A stretch of DNA of 64,000 bases from Chryseobacterium binzhouense (GTDB taxonomy: Bacteria; Bacteroidota; Bacteroidia; Flavobacteriales; Weeksellaceae), in NCBI RefSeq assembly GCF_007474545.1, contig NZ_VKOG01000003.1, forward strand, positions 372,001 to 436,000. Reading direction: 5' to 3'. The notes under the pieces were generated by a model. It was given only the letters and a program-made list of their open reading frames with translations, did not search any database and had not been told where the DNA came from. The position numbers and the translations under genes are program-made. Of the stretch, positions 26,456-34,995 are shown in pieces. Positions within the stretch are counted from its first letter, which is position 1, and each line of letters begins with the position of its first letter.

Positions 26456-26944
26456 TTAAAATCTTTCCCAGAAGAAAGGTGGCTCTATTCCTAAAGCTCT
26501 TAAATAAACATAACCTTGTCCGCGGTGATGTATTTCATTATCAACAAAATATAGAATATTCTGATACACAGGAAATTCGTACTGCCCAAAAAGATTGAAT
26601 GTTTCCTGAAATCTCTCCTCAGAAATCTGATTAAAATAATGATTAATCACTTCAGTTTCTTCATCCCATTTTGCAAGGATTTCTTCTTTGGTTTTAGGTT
26701 TAAATTCTTCTTCAGAAAATTCTTCAATCTGATGATTTACAATTCCTTTCAAAGCAGGACCTGCAATACTGATAAGTTCCACTACCAATTTTGCGAACGG
26801 TCTCATTCCACCTACCGAAAATTCAAACAATTCTTTTTCAGGGAATATCTCAATAACTCTTCTTGTAAGATTTCTGTGACCTTGCCAGTGTTCCAGTAAT
26901 TGTGCCGAAGAGATAAACTGTTGGATTTTTGTTGTTGTTGTCAT
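26456..26944 (-). CDS. DinB-family protein
   Basis: 162 residues, the normal size for this four-helix-bundle family. Candidate metal ligands are the His residues in QLLEHWQGHRN, in VNHQIEEF and in DNEIHHRGQGYVYLRALG; the last is the typical third DinB box. DinB-like proteins include metal-dependent thiol transferases and stress-induced proteins of unknown chemistry. A TACCTTTG box lies 28 nt upstream on the same strand. The adjacent WYL regulator may control it. Confidence 0.85.
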   Translation of the reverse strand: MTTTTKIQQFISSAQLLEHWQGHRNLTRRVIEIFPEKELFEFSVGGMRPFAKLVVELISIAGPALKGIVNHQIEEFSEEEFKPKTKEEILAKWDEETEVINHYFNQISEERFQETFNLFGQYEFPVYQNILYFVDNEIHHRGQGYVYLRALGIEPPFFWERF

Positions 26945-26972
26945 AATTTTGTTTTATTTGTTAATGTTAAAA

Positions 26973-26980
26973 CAAAGGTA
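26973..26980 (-). promoter_or_regulatory. -7 element of the DinB gene
   Basis: The minus strand reads TACCTTTG, a perfect TAnnTTTG, 28 nt upstream of the start codon. Confidence 0.5.
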
Positions 26981-27161
26981 AGAGCAGTTGATGACAACAG
27001 TTTGTCAGTAGTATTTTAGTTGTATAAAAAAATTTAAAATTTTTTAAATAAAAATAAAATTTATACGTTATGCTAATAATGATGAGGAAGTTCAGACATA
27101 AAAATATGTAGAGGTAGATAAATAATTTTGAAATTGGCCGGTCTGTATGGGATCGGTCTTT

Positions 27162-29645
27162 TTATTCATAAATCGTATCCCATAAACTCATCACTTCAAT
27201 ATTTTTTGATGGTTCAGATAATTTGATTCTTCTGGAAGTTTTTGGCAACAGATCAAAGAAATTATCGCTGAAATGAGTTTCTCCTATTAAGTAAACATCT
27301 TTTGCCAGAACGTCAGTTGAAATTTCGATTTCTGTGGATGATATTTTCCTGATTTTAATATTGGGTTTTGTGAGTTTTAAATCTTTCGGCTTTGAGAAGA
27401 AATAATTGCTTTCGGCTATGATTTTTTCATCTTTTCCTCTGAGAATTAAATTTAAATATAATTCGTTTTTATCTGAATCACCTGTCAATTTAGCAAGCGA
27501 TGAGGAATCAAACTTCACTACCTGACCTAATTTTTGTTTCTGATTGGAAACCGCAGTAAGAAAATTTTCACCCTTAAAATTGTTCACTTCAAATTCCAAT
27601 TGTACATCTTCAAAGTTTTCCAAACCATCATTAATTCCATAAAAATTCAGAATTCCGTTTTTTTCTTCCGTCAGAATTACCTGATTTTCAAAACTTCTCT
27701 TCACCTGATAATGCAGTGCCTTCCAGTTTCCCAAATAATCTATGGACGACCACGAAACAACTGGCCAACAATCATTCAGCTGCCAATATAAAGTTCCCAT
27801 ATTGTAAGGTTTTGCACGGCGGTGTGCTTCAATGGCAATCTGCATTCCACGAGCCTGAAGTAATTGGGAAATATAATTGTATTTTACAAAATCAGTCGGA
27901 ACTTTATAATCCCTTTCCATATATTTCTGAATAATTTCCCAACCTCTGGAATGTTTTTCATGAGCTTTTATGGTTGAATTTTCTAAACTTAAATCTGGTT
28001 TCCGAGAAAACATAGATTTTGTGGTCTCTAAAGTTGGCATTCCCTGAAATCCGTATTCAGAAGCAAACCTTGGAACTTTTTTGTTGTAAATTTCAAAAGG
28101 TTCTTCTCCCCACCAAACTCCCCAATAATGAGAATCGCCTTCAGTAAGGCTTTCTTTGTGTCCCCATCCGATTGAAGGCGAACTTTCCCAATAGATTTGT
28201 TTATCTGCGGTTGCATATTTTTTTATTGCATTAGGGATAACTTCATGAAAAATGGTTTTATAATCTTTCCAAACCTGCAAAGAATCTTCTTTTGAATATT
28301 TGAATTGCTTCTGATATCCCCAATTGACAATTGCTTTATCAATTTCGTTATTTCCGCACCATAAAGCCAGAGAAGGATGATTTTGTAATCTTTCGATCTG
28401 ATCTTTGACTTCCACTTCTACATTTTTCTGAAAATTTTCATCAGCCGGATAAAAACTTCCCGCAAACATAAAATCCTGCCACACAAGAATTCCATTTTGG
28501 TCGCAGGCTTTATAAAATTCATCATCTTCGTAAATTCCGCCACCCCAAACACGAATCATATTCATATTGGCTTCTTTACAGTCTTTGATCAGTTTATGGT
28601 ACTTTTCCTTTGTCATTCTGGGCAAAAAGTTGTCACCGGGAATCCAATTCACTCCTTTTGCATATAATGGATTTCCATTAACTTTAAAATAAAATGATTT
28701 TCCTTTTTCGTCTTTTTCCTGAATTAACTCCACCGTTCGCAGACCTATTCTTTCTTCTTTTTTACTGATTATATTCGACCCGTCTTTTAAAGAAAATTTA
28801 AGCAGATAAATATGTGCTTTTCCCCATCCGTTGGGTTGCCAGAAATGTGGATTTTCAATGGTAAACGGAATTGAAATTTTATTCAAACCTTTTTTTAAAT
28901 AAATATTATGACTTTTATCTTCAATTAAAAAATTGTATTTCCCTTCTATCTCTGCAAATATTTCTGCATGAATATTCAAATCTGCTTTTTTCTTTGTTAA
29001 ATTTTTTTGCTCGATTTTTATATTTTCAAATTTGGCGTTATTCCAGAAATTCAACTTTACATCTTTCCAGATTCCTGCAGTAACCAATCTCGGTCCCCAA
29101 TCCCAGCCAAACTGATACTGCGCTTTCCGTACAAAACTCCTCGGAGATTCTGGTGTGGTGAAAGGAACTTTTTGTGCTAAATCTTTTCCAACGTTTACCG
29201 CAGATTTGAATTTAATTTGTAATAAATTATCTCCAATTTTTAAATTCTGCTTCACAGGAATTATCCATTTTCTGAACATATTATCCGTTGATTGCAGCAA
29301 TTTTCCATTTAAATAAATATCCGAAAAAGTATCTAAACCATTAAAAACCAAATCAATATTCTGATTCTCTAATTCTTTAGATAAAATTTTAAATGTAGTC
29401 TGATAATCCCAATTTTCACTTTCAATCCACTGAACTTTTTTCTCGTTTTCATCTTTGAAAGGATCAGGAATGATCTTGTTATTCATCAAATCTAAATGAA
29501 CCGTCCCCGGAACTGTTGCAGTAAGCCATTTTTGATCTTTTGCATTTTTAAACTGCCATTTTTCAGAAGATAAATTCCGCTCAGAAGATTGAGCTAATAT
29601 TATATTTTGAATAAGACAAAAAAGAAAAAATAGAGTTTTTTTCAT
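27162..29645 (-). CDS. Beta-mannosidase, glycoside hydrolase family 2
   Basis: An 827-residue exported enzyme. Signal peptide to about residue 19 (ending ILAQ). Then the GH2 jelly-roll domain (about 25-200; VPGTVHLDLM, QFGWDWGPRLVTAG), an Ig-like domain and the TIM barrel. Acid/base Glu434 is in WCGNNEID; nucleophile Glu530 is in FASEYGFQGMP. The GWDWGPR and GVNWIPGDNF segments are characteristic of beta-mannosidases within GH2. It removes the beta-1,4-mannose of the N-glycan core or from mannan oligosaccharides, probably in the periplasm. The start codon overlaps the stop of the GxxExxY gene by 1 bp, so the two are co-translated. Confidence 0.92.
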   Translation of the reverse strand: MKKTLFFLFCLIQNIILAQSSERNLSSEKWQFKNAKDQKWLTATVPGTVHLDLMNNKIIPDPFKDENEKKVQWIESENWDYQTTFKILSKELENQNIDLVFNGLDTFSDIYLNGKLLQSTDNMFRKWIIPVKQNLKIGDNLLQIKFKSAVNVGKDLAQKVPFTTPESPRSFVRKAQYQFGWDWGPRLVTAGIWKDVKLNFWNNAKFENIKIEQKNLTKKKADLNIHAEIFAEIEGKYNFLIEDKSHNIYLKKGLNKISIPFTIENPHFWQPNGWGKAHIYLLKFSLKDGSNIISKKEERIGLRTVELIQEKDEKGKSFYFKVNGNPLYAKGVNWIPGDNFLPRMTKEKYHKLIKDCKEANMNMIRVWGGGIYEDDEFYKACDQNGILVWQDFMFAGSFYPADENFQKNVEVEVKDQIERLQNHPSLALWCGNNEIDKAIVNWGYQKQFKYSKEDSLQVWKDYKTIFHEVIPNAIKKYATADKQIYWESSPSIGWGHKESLTEGDSHYWGVWWGEEPFEIYNKKVPRFASEYGFQGMPTLETTKSMFSRKPDLSLENSTIKAHEKHSRGWEIIQKYMERDYKVPTDFVKYNYISQLLQARGMQIAIEAHRRAKPYNMGTLYWQLNDCWPVVSWSSIDYLGNWKALHYQVKRSFENQVILTEEKNGILNFYGINDGLENFEDVQLEFEVNNFKGENFLTAVSNQKQKLGQVVKFDSSSLAKLTGDSDKNELYLNLILRGKDEKIIAESNYFFSKPKDLKLTKPNIKIRKISSTEIEISTDVLAKDVYLIGETHFSDNFFDLLPKTSRRIKLSEPSKNIEVMSLWDTIYE

Positions 29646-30022
29646 TATAATTTATTTACAATTCTATGTATTCCGTCTTTGATTAAAGGTGAATTAAAAT
29701 TAATTAGAAGCCCAAGTCTGATATTGGTCAGCTTTAAATAAGTCAAAACCTGAGAGTAAAATATAGGATGAATATCTAAAACTGATTTTATTTCAATAAT
29801 CACTTTATTCTCTACAATCAAATCTATTCTGTAAGCATTATCAATAGATACTTCTTTATATTTCAAGGGCAGTGAAATTTGATTTTCAACTTTTAAACCT
29901 AGTTTTTTCAATTCGTATGCTAAAGCAATCTCATAAGCATTTTCTAATAAACCAACTCCGATTGTTTTGTGTACTTCTAATGCTGCACCAATAATTTTAT
30001 AAGATAATTCGTTTTCTGTCAT
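29645..30022 (-). CDS. GxxExxY protein (predicted PD-(D/E)XK nuclease fold)
   Basis: A 125-residue protein carrying the family motif GLLENAY at about residues 24-30. It has a downstream nuclease-like core: YRIDLIVENK (Asp on a strand) followed by VIIEIKSV (E-x-K on the next), the D...ExK arrangement of the PD-(D/E)XK superfamily. The C-terminus is LGLLINFNSPLIKDGIHRIV. Function is not established; the nuclease idea rests on motif spacing. It is a full-length, undamaged copy. Directly upstream lies the 0.65-kb tandem palindromic array. Downstream it overlaps the mannosidase gene by 1 bp. Confidence 0.88.
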   Translation of the reverse strand: MTENELSYKIIGAALEVHKTIGVGLLENAYEIALAYELKKLGLKVENQISLPLKYKEVSIDNAYRIDLIVENKVIIEIKSVLDIHPIFYSQVLTYLKLTNIRLGLLINFNSPLIKDGIHRIVNKL

Positions 30023-30081
30023 TTGTGTTTGTGTTTGTGCTTAATATTTACCTAAGATTAAGCTAAGCGTGTTTAATTAAT

Positions 30082-30735
30082 GCTATTTTTAATAAACGCA
30101 AAGTTTAACTCATTATGATTATTTTCAGAAGCAAAGAATAGCAAACAAGTTGCTTAAGCTTGAATATACATGCGCTTAAATCAATTTATTGATTATTCTT
30201 TGCTCCTTAAGTTTTGAATATTTTTATTAAGCTTTGCGTTTAAATGCTACTTTGTAACGCAAAGATCATTTTTTTTATTTAACATTTTAAGATGCAAAGA
30301 ATAGCAAACAAGTTGCTTAAGCGTGAAAACACATGCGGCTTAAATCAATTTATTGATTATTCTTTGCTCCTTAAGTTTTGAATGTTTTTATTAAACTTTG
30401 CGTTTAAATGCTACTTTGTAACGCAAAGATCATTTTTTTTATTTAACATTTTAAGATGCAAAGAATAGCAAACAAGTTGCTTAAAGTGTAAATATACATG
30501 CGCTTAAATCAATTTATTGATTATTCTTTGCTCCTTAAGTTTTGAATGTTTTTATTAAATTTTGCGTTTAAATGCTACTTTTTAACGCAAAGATCATTTT
30601 TTTATTTAACATTTTAAGATGCAAAGAATAGCAAACAAGTTGCTTAAGCGTGAAAACACATGCGCCTTAAATCAATTTATTGATGATTCTTTGCTCCTCA
30701 GTTTTGAATGTTTTTATTAAACTTTGCGTTTAAAA
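30082..30735. repeat. Tandem array of about 163-bp palindromic units
   Basis: Three full units and a fourth partial one, each starting GCAAAGAATAGCAAACAAG, at 30132, 30295, 30459 and 30622 (periods 163, 164, 163). A degenerate unit end precedes the first at about 30082. Inside each unit GCAAAGAATA pairs with TATTCTTTGC about 70 nt later, enclosing TTAAG.../...CTTAA arms and the palindrome ATCAATTTATTGAT. A second hairpin, CTTTGCGTT / AACGCAAAG, follows. Units differ at a few positions, mostly in the inner loop. No reading frame is kept. It fills the 722-bp gap between the GxxExxY gene and cutC. The unit is far too long and self-complementary for CRISPR. Confidence 0.9.
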
Positions 30736-30743
30736 TCAATTCT

Positions 30744-31406
30744 TTAAAAATTAAATTTGAGATTTTTAATCTCTTCTGCACTCGCAAAACTTTCATAAGG
30801 CAGAACCGCCGAAGAATGAAAATAATTTCCTTTCGTTATATTTTTTAAATCTGCAATATTTACGGAACGAACACCACCTCCGATTAATATTCTAATGTCA
30901 TCCGAATAATCTTCAACCATTTTTTTTAAATTTTCTATTCCTTCTAAAGCAGAATTTTTTCCGCCTGAAGTAAGAATTTCTTTAAAACCCAATTCAATGA
31001 TTTTTTCTGTTGACTCAAAAATATTTCTGGTTCTGTCTATTGCTCTGTGAAAAACACAGGGTTTGCCGTTCGCAAGATCAACAAGAATTTTATTTTTCTC
31101 CATATCAACTTCATGATTTTCATCTAAAATTCCGAATACAAAACCATCGGCATTGGCTTTTGAAAAAGCCAGAATATCATTTTGCATCTGCAGAAATTCC
31201 TGATTACTGTACAAAAAATTTCCACCAACAGGACGAATCATCACATGAATTGGTGTAAGGTATTTCTCTTTTAAATATTTGAATTCTTCAATATTCGGAG
31301 TAATTCCTCCTAAACTGATGTCTGCACAAAATTCAATTCTGTCGGCAACAGAATTCAGGGCAATTTCAGCAGAAGTAATATCGAACGTGGCAATTTCTAA
31401 GAACAT
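30744..31406 (-). CDS. cutC: CutC-family TIM-barrel protein
   Basis: 220 residues, slightly shorter than E. coli CutC (248). Family segments: EIATFDITSAEIALNSVADRIEFC at the start, DISLGGITPN, HVMIRPVGGNFLYS, DGFVFGILDE, CVFHRAIDRTRN and EILTSGGKNSALEG, then IRILIGGGVRS. The fold is an incomplete TIM barrel. It is historically annotated as copper homeostasis, but a copper-binding role is poorly supported. Here it lies between a beta-mannosidase and a glycosylasparaginase on the same strand, which points to sugar or glycoconjugate metabolism. The start codon follows a 176-bp gap with no clear promoter. Confidence 0.9.
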   Translation of the reverse strand: MFLEIATFDITSAEIALNSVADRIEFCADISLGGITPNIEEFKYLKEKYLTPIHVMIRPVGGNFLYSNQEFLQMQNDILAFSKANADGFVFGILDENHEVDMEKNKILVDLANGKPCVFHRAIDRTRNIFESTEKIIELGFKEILTSGGKNSALEGIENLKKMVEDYSDDIRILIGGGVRSVNIADLKNITKGNYFHSSAVLPYESFASAEEIKNLKFNF

Positions 31407-31582
31407 CTATTATGGTTATTTATTTATAAAATTAAACATTAAGCTAAATTAGATTATACGAATTTTTAAGACTCAGATAAATCTGATTTTAGCAGCTAGC
31501 TTAAGTAATTATCTTTAGATAATCCTTAATCAAACTTACAAACTAAAGAACTTAATGGTTTGAAATTTGATTATATTCTACT

Positions 31583-32575
31583 CTATTTCAAAGCAAATTC
31601 AGGCTTTTCAAGACGGTTTCCTTTCTGGTCGTAAACCGCAAAACTGAACCCATCCTGAATACAATATGAACCATATTCTCCTTTTTTATTGATGGCAATA
31701 AAACCAACCTGAATATCTTTCAAATTTTTATTTCTTTTTTGAGTAATTTTTACAATTCTATCAACTGCTTCCTTACAAGCCTGTTGCGGATTTCTACCTT
31801 GTCGCATCAATTCAACCACCAAATGAGTTCCCACAGTTCTGATCACTTCTTCACCATGACCTGTTGCCGTCGCTGCACCTACTTCATTATCAACAAACAA
31901 ACCTGCACCAATAATGGGAGAATCTCCTACTCTTCCGTGCATTTTGAAAGCCATTCCGCTGGTTGTACACGCGCCGGAAAGATTTCCCTGTGCATCCAAA
32001 GCGATCATTCCTATCGTATCATGATTTTCAATATTGACAATCGGTTGATATTTGCTGTCTTTCAGCCATTCTTTCCACTCTTTTTCAGATTCTGCAGTAA
32101 GAATGTTTTCTTTTTTAAACCCCTGAGAAACGGCAAACTGCAATGCTCCATCACCGACAAGCATCACGTGAGGCGTTTTTTCCATCACGGCTCTTGCTAC
32201 AGAAATTGGATTCTTAATATTTTCCAAAGCTGCAACCGAACCGATATTGTAGTTTTCATCCATTATGCATGCATCCAAAGTTACTCTTCCGTCTCTGTCG
32301 GGACGACCTCCGTAACCAACGCTCCTTTCCATCGGATCATTTTCAACCAAACGTACACCTTTCTCTACTGCATCCAAAGCTCTTCCACCTTTTTTTAAAA
32401 TTTCCCAAGCTTCTTCGTTGGCTTTTAAACCAAAATTCCAGGTTGAAAGTACAATAGGTTTATTTACCGGCTTACCATCTTCAGGTATATCTTTCGCAAT
32501 CAAATCCAAAGGATTTAACAATAATGCTGAAGATATGAATGCTGTATTTTTTATAAATTTTCTGCGTGAAGACAT
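31583..32575 (-). CDS. N4-(beta-N-acetylglucosaminyl)-L-asparaginase (glycosylasparaginase)
   Basis: A 330-residue Ntn-hydrolase. The N-terminus MSSRRKFIKNTAFISSALLL is a twin-arginine-like signal (SRRKFIK). The autocleavage site is NHDTIGM with catalytic Thr187, which becomes the N-terminus of the beta chain. Substrate-site features are STWNFGL, RDGRVTLDACIM, the RVGDSPIIGAG segment and the GHGEE loop. The enzyme cleaves the GlcNAc-Asn bond left after N-glycan trimming, giving aspartate and a glycosylamine. It closely matches the enzyme type known from Elizabethkingia meningoseptica. It lies 44 bp downstream of the hexosaminidase gene, probably one operon. Confidence 0.94.
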   Translation of the reverse strand: MSSRRKFIKNTAFISSALLLNPLDLIAKDIPEDGKPVNKPIVLSTWNFGLKANEEAWEILKKGGRALDAVEKGVRLVENDPMERSVGYGGRPDRDGRVTLDACIMDENYNIGSVAALENIKNPISVARAVMEKTPHVMLVGDGALQFAVSQGFKKENILTAESEKEWKEWLKDSKYQPIVNIENHDTIGMIALDAQGNLSGACTTSGMAFKMHGRVGDSPIIGAGLFVDNEVGAATATGHGEEVIRTVGTHLVVELMRQGRNPQQACKEAVDRIVKITQKRNKNLKDIQVGFIAINKKGEYGSYCIQDGFSFAVYDQKGNRLEKPEFALK

Positions 32576-32619
32576 TTTATATTAGTTTTTAGGTTGTGAG
32601 TTTTAGATTTCAGTTAAAA

Positions 32620-34893
32620 TTAATTCGCTCCGATTTCATCTACAAAAAGCCATGCTTTTGAATCTGCTCCGGGATTTCCTGCAGGGATAATTCCTGCATT
32701 TTCTATTTTAATTTTAAGATATTTAGAGTTTTGATTTCCTACATTTAATTTTATTTTTCCCTGTAAGGAAAGAATTTCATCTTTTCCGATTTCTTTAATC
32801 ATTTTAAAATCTGTACCGTCATCAGAAACAAAAACCTGAGCAGATTTTGCTAAATGAATCCAACTTCCTTTATTGTCTAAAGTATTAAAATAAACTTCTG
32901 AAAACTGAGTTTTTTGTCCGAAATTTATTGTTGCTACAACATCTTTACCCTGAAAACCTAACCATGTTTTTCCCAATTGTCTTTTATTCCCAATGATTCC
33001 ATCAACTAAAGTAAATGCTCCACCAAACGAATAATTTTCGCTCGGTTGTTGTTCTAAAACAATACTTTTTCCTGTTGTTTTGGAAACAGAAAATGACTGT
33101 GAAGAAATTGCTGATTTTAATTTTGCATTCTCAAAATACGCTGATTTCACCGTTAATGATTTTGAAACAGGAATGGGATTTTCATATCTCTGAGAGTTTT
33201 CAGTCGGATCTGTTCCATCCAAAGTATATCTTATTCCGCTTGGATTTTGTGAAGTGGAAAGTTCGTAAAGTACACCATTATTTGCAGCAATCACTTTTCC
33301 TGAAATGTTGTAAATACTTTTCGCATAGTTTACGTTCATTTTATCTAAAACTTTAAAATGCTCTACCACTCTGTTTTCAAATTCTTTATATTTTTTTGGA
33401 TCTGAAGTTCCCCATGCAACTTCCGAAAGCGCCATTAGTCTTGGAAAAATCATGTATTGAACCTGCCTAAAATCCAGAATATATTCCGTCCATAAATTTG
33501 CCTGAACTCCCAAAATATATTTTGCCTGATCTGCATTCAATTCAGTCGGAATAGGATTGTAAGAATAGACTTTATCCAAAGGGGTAAATCCTCCGAAAGC
33601 ATTAGGTTCGGTTGCAGGATCTCCTTGGTAATGATCAAAATAACAATAAGAACCAGGAGTCATTACCGCAAAATGATTGCTTTTAGCGGCTTCAATTCCC
33701 CCATTTACACCCGTCCAGCTCATTACTGTAGCATTGGGAGCTAAACCGCCTTCCAAAATCTCGTCCCAACCAATGATTTTTCTGCCTTTTGAATTGACAT
33801 ACTTTTCAATTCTTTGGATAAAATAACTTTGCAGACCATGTTCATCTTTCAGATTATTTTTTCTGATTAATTCCTGACAATGCGCACATTCTTTCCATCT
33901 TGTTTTCGGGCATTCATCACCACCAATGTGGATATATTGCGATGGAAAAAGAGTCATTACCTCATCCAAAACATTTTCTAAAAATGTAAAAGTTTCATCT
34001 TTCGGACAAAAAACATCATCAAATACTCCCCATTTTGTAGCCGGTTCGAAAGGTCCTTTTGTACAAGCCAATTCAGGATAAGCCGACAAAGCAGCCAAAG
34101 CATGACCCGGCATTTCAATTTCCGGGACAACCGTAATATGACGTTCTTTGGCATATTTTACAACTTCTTTAATCTGTTCCTGAGTATAAAAATAGGGTCC
34201 ATATGGTTTTCCGTCAAAAGTATTATCAACATAAGCACCGATCATGGATTCTTTACGTTTTGAGCCAACCTGCGTAAGTTTTGGGTATTTTTTAATTTCA
34301 ATTCTCCAACCCTGATCGTCTGTTAAGTGCCAATGAAAAGTATTCATTTTATACATAGCGAGATAATCAAGATATTGTTTTACTTCTTCAACTGTAAAAA
34401 AATGACGGGAAACGTCTAAGTGCATTCCGCGCCAGGCGAATTTTGGCTCGTCCTGAATTTTCATTGCAGGAATTTTCCCTGAATTTTTGTATTGCTCAAA
34501 TAACTGAATTAATGTCTGAAGTGCTAAAAAATATCCCTGTTCTGTATATGAATTAATTGTGATCCGTTTTGAAGTAATATGAATTAAATATCTTTCTTTT
34601 GACTGAATTTTACTCGAAGGTAAATGACTCAGTATAGGTGGAAATGGAGAATATATCAATTGAACAGCATCGTCTTTTTTCCCATATTTGAATCTCATTT
34701 TCTTACCTAAATGCTTTTTGAAATATTCTGTTTCCTGTTTTGGTAAATTTTTATCTAATATAAAATTCTTAGGGATAGTAAATTCACCTTCCTGAAACTC
34801 AATTTTCTGAGGATAAGGAATGAGATTGAGTTTTGTCTGGGAAAAGAATACTCCCGAAAATAATATTGAAAATAAAAGTAAAAAACGCTGCAT
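32620..34893 (-). CDS. Beta-N-acetylhexosaminidase, glycoside hydrolase family 20
   Basis: A 757-residue exported enzyme. Signal peptide to about residue 19 (SGVFFSQ); GH20b N-terminal domain to about 150; catalytic TIM barrel about 152-500 with RGMHLDVSRHFF, HWHLTDDQGW and the catalytic pair Asp326-Glu327 in HIGGDECPKTRW. A beta-sandwich (about 545-600, GIRYTLDGTDPTENS, chitobiase C-terminal type) follows, then a discoidin-like carbohydrate-binding domain (about 610-757). It releases terminal GlcNAc/GalNAc from N-glycans or chito-oligosaccharides, supplying the substrate for the glycosylasparaginase encoded next. Confidence 0.94.
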   Translation of the reverse strand: MQRFLLLFSILFSGVFFSQTKLNLIPYPQKIEFQEGEFTIPKNFILDKNLPKQETEYFKKHLGKKMRFKYGKKDDAVQLIYSPFPPILSHLPSSKIQSKERYLIHITSKRITINSYTEQGYFLALQTLIQLFEQYKNSGKIPAMKIQDEPKFAWRGMHLDVSRHFFTVEEVKQYLDYLAMYKMNTFHWHLTDDQGWRIEIKKYPKLTQVGSKRKESMIGAYVDNTFDGKPYGPYFYTQEQIKEVVKYAKERHITVVPEIEMPGHALAALSAYPELACTKGPFEPATKWGVFDDVFCPKDETFTFLENVLDEVMTLFPSQYIHIGGDECPKTRWKECAHCQELIRKNNLKDEHGLQSYFIQRIEKYVNSKGRKIIGWDEILEGGLAPNATVMSWTGVNGGIEAAKSNHFAVMTPGSYCYFDHYQGDPATEPNAFGGFTPLDKVYSYNPIPTELNADQAKYILGVQANLWTEYILDFRQVQYMIFPRLMALSEVAWGTSDPKKYKEFENRVVEHFKVLDKMNVNYAKSIYNISGKVIAANNGVLYELSTSQNPSGIRYTLDGTDPTENSQRYENPIPVSKSLTVKSAYFENAKLKSAISSQSFSVSKTTGKSIVLEQQPSENYSFGGAFTLVDGIIGNKRQLGKTWLGFQGKDVVATINFGQKTQFSEVYFNTLDNKGSWIHLAKSAQVFVSDDGTDFKMIKEIGKDEILSLQGKIKLNVGNQNSKYLKIKIENAGIIPAGNPGADSKAWLFVDEIGAN

Positions 34894-34977
34894 TCCGAAT
34901 TTGATTTGAGTTTAGCGAATATAATTCTTTTCTGAAAAATTTAATGAATGATTTAACTTATAAAGCTATAAAACATC

Positions 34978-34985
34978 TAATTTTG
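34978..34985 (+). promoter_or_regulatory. -7 element of the DUF4197 gene
   Basis: TAATTTTG matches TAnnTTTG and ends 10 nt before the ATG at 34996. Confidence 0.5.
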
Positions 34986-34995
34986 TAAAAAATAA

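Noticed and set aside
27134-27165. GC-rich hairpin GGCCGGTC...GATCGGTC with T-run
   Set aside because: Its T-run faces the plus strand, where no gene precedes it; on the minus strand the tail after the mannosidase gene is weak, so I do not call a terminator.
30082-30735. CRISPR array
   Set aside because: Repeats are about 163 bp, contiguous, nearly identical over their length and self-complementary; there are no short repeats with unique spacers and no cas genes.
31739-32398. 219-codon antisense frame opposite the glycosylasparaginase gene
   Set aside because: It is a shadow of a well-supported gene, rich in Cys, His and Ser as expected for antisense frames.
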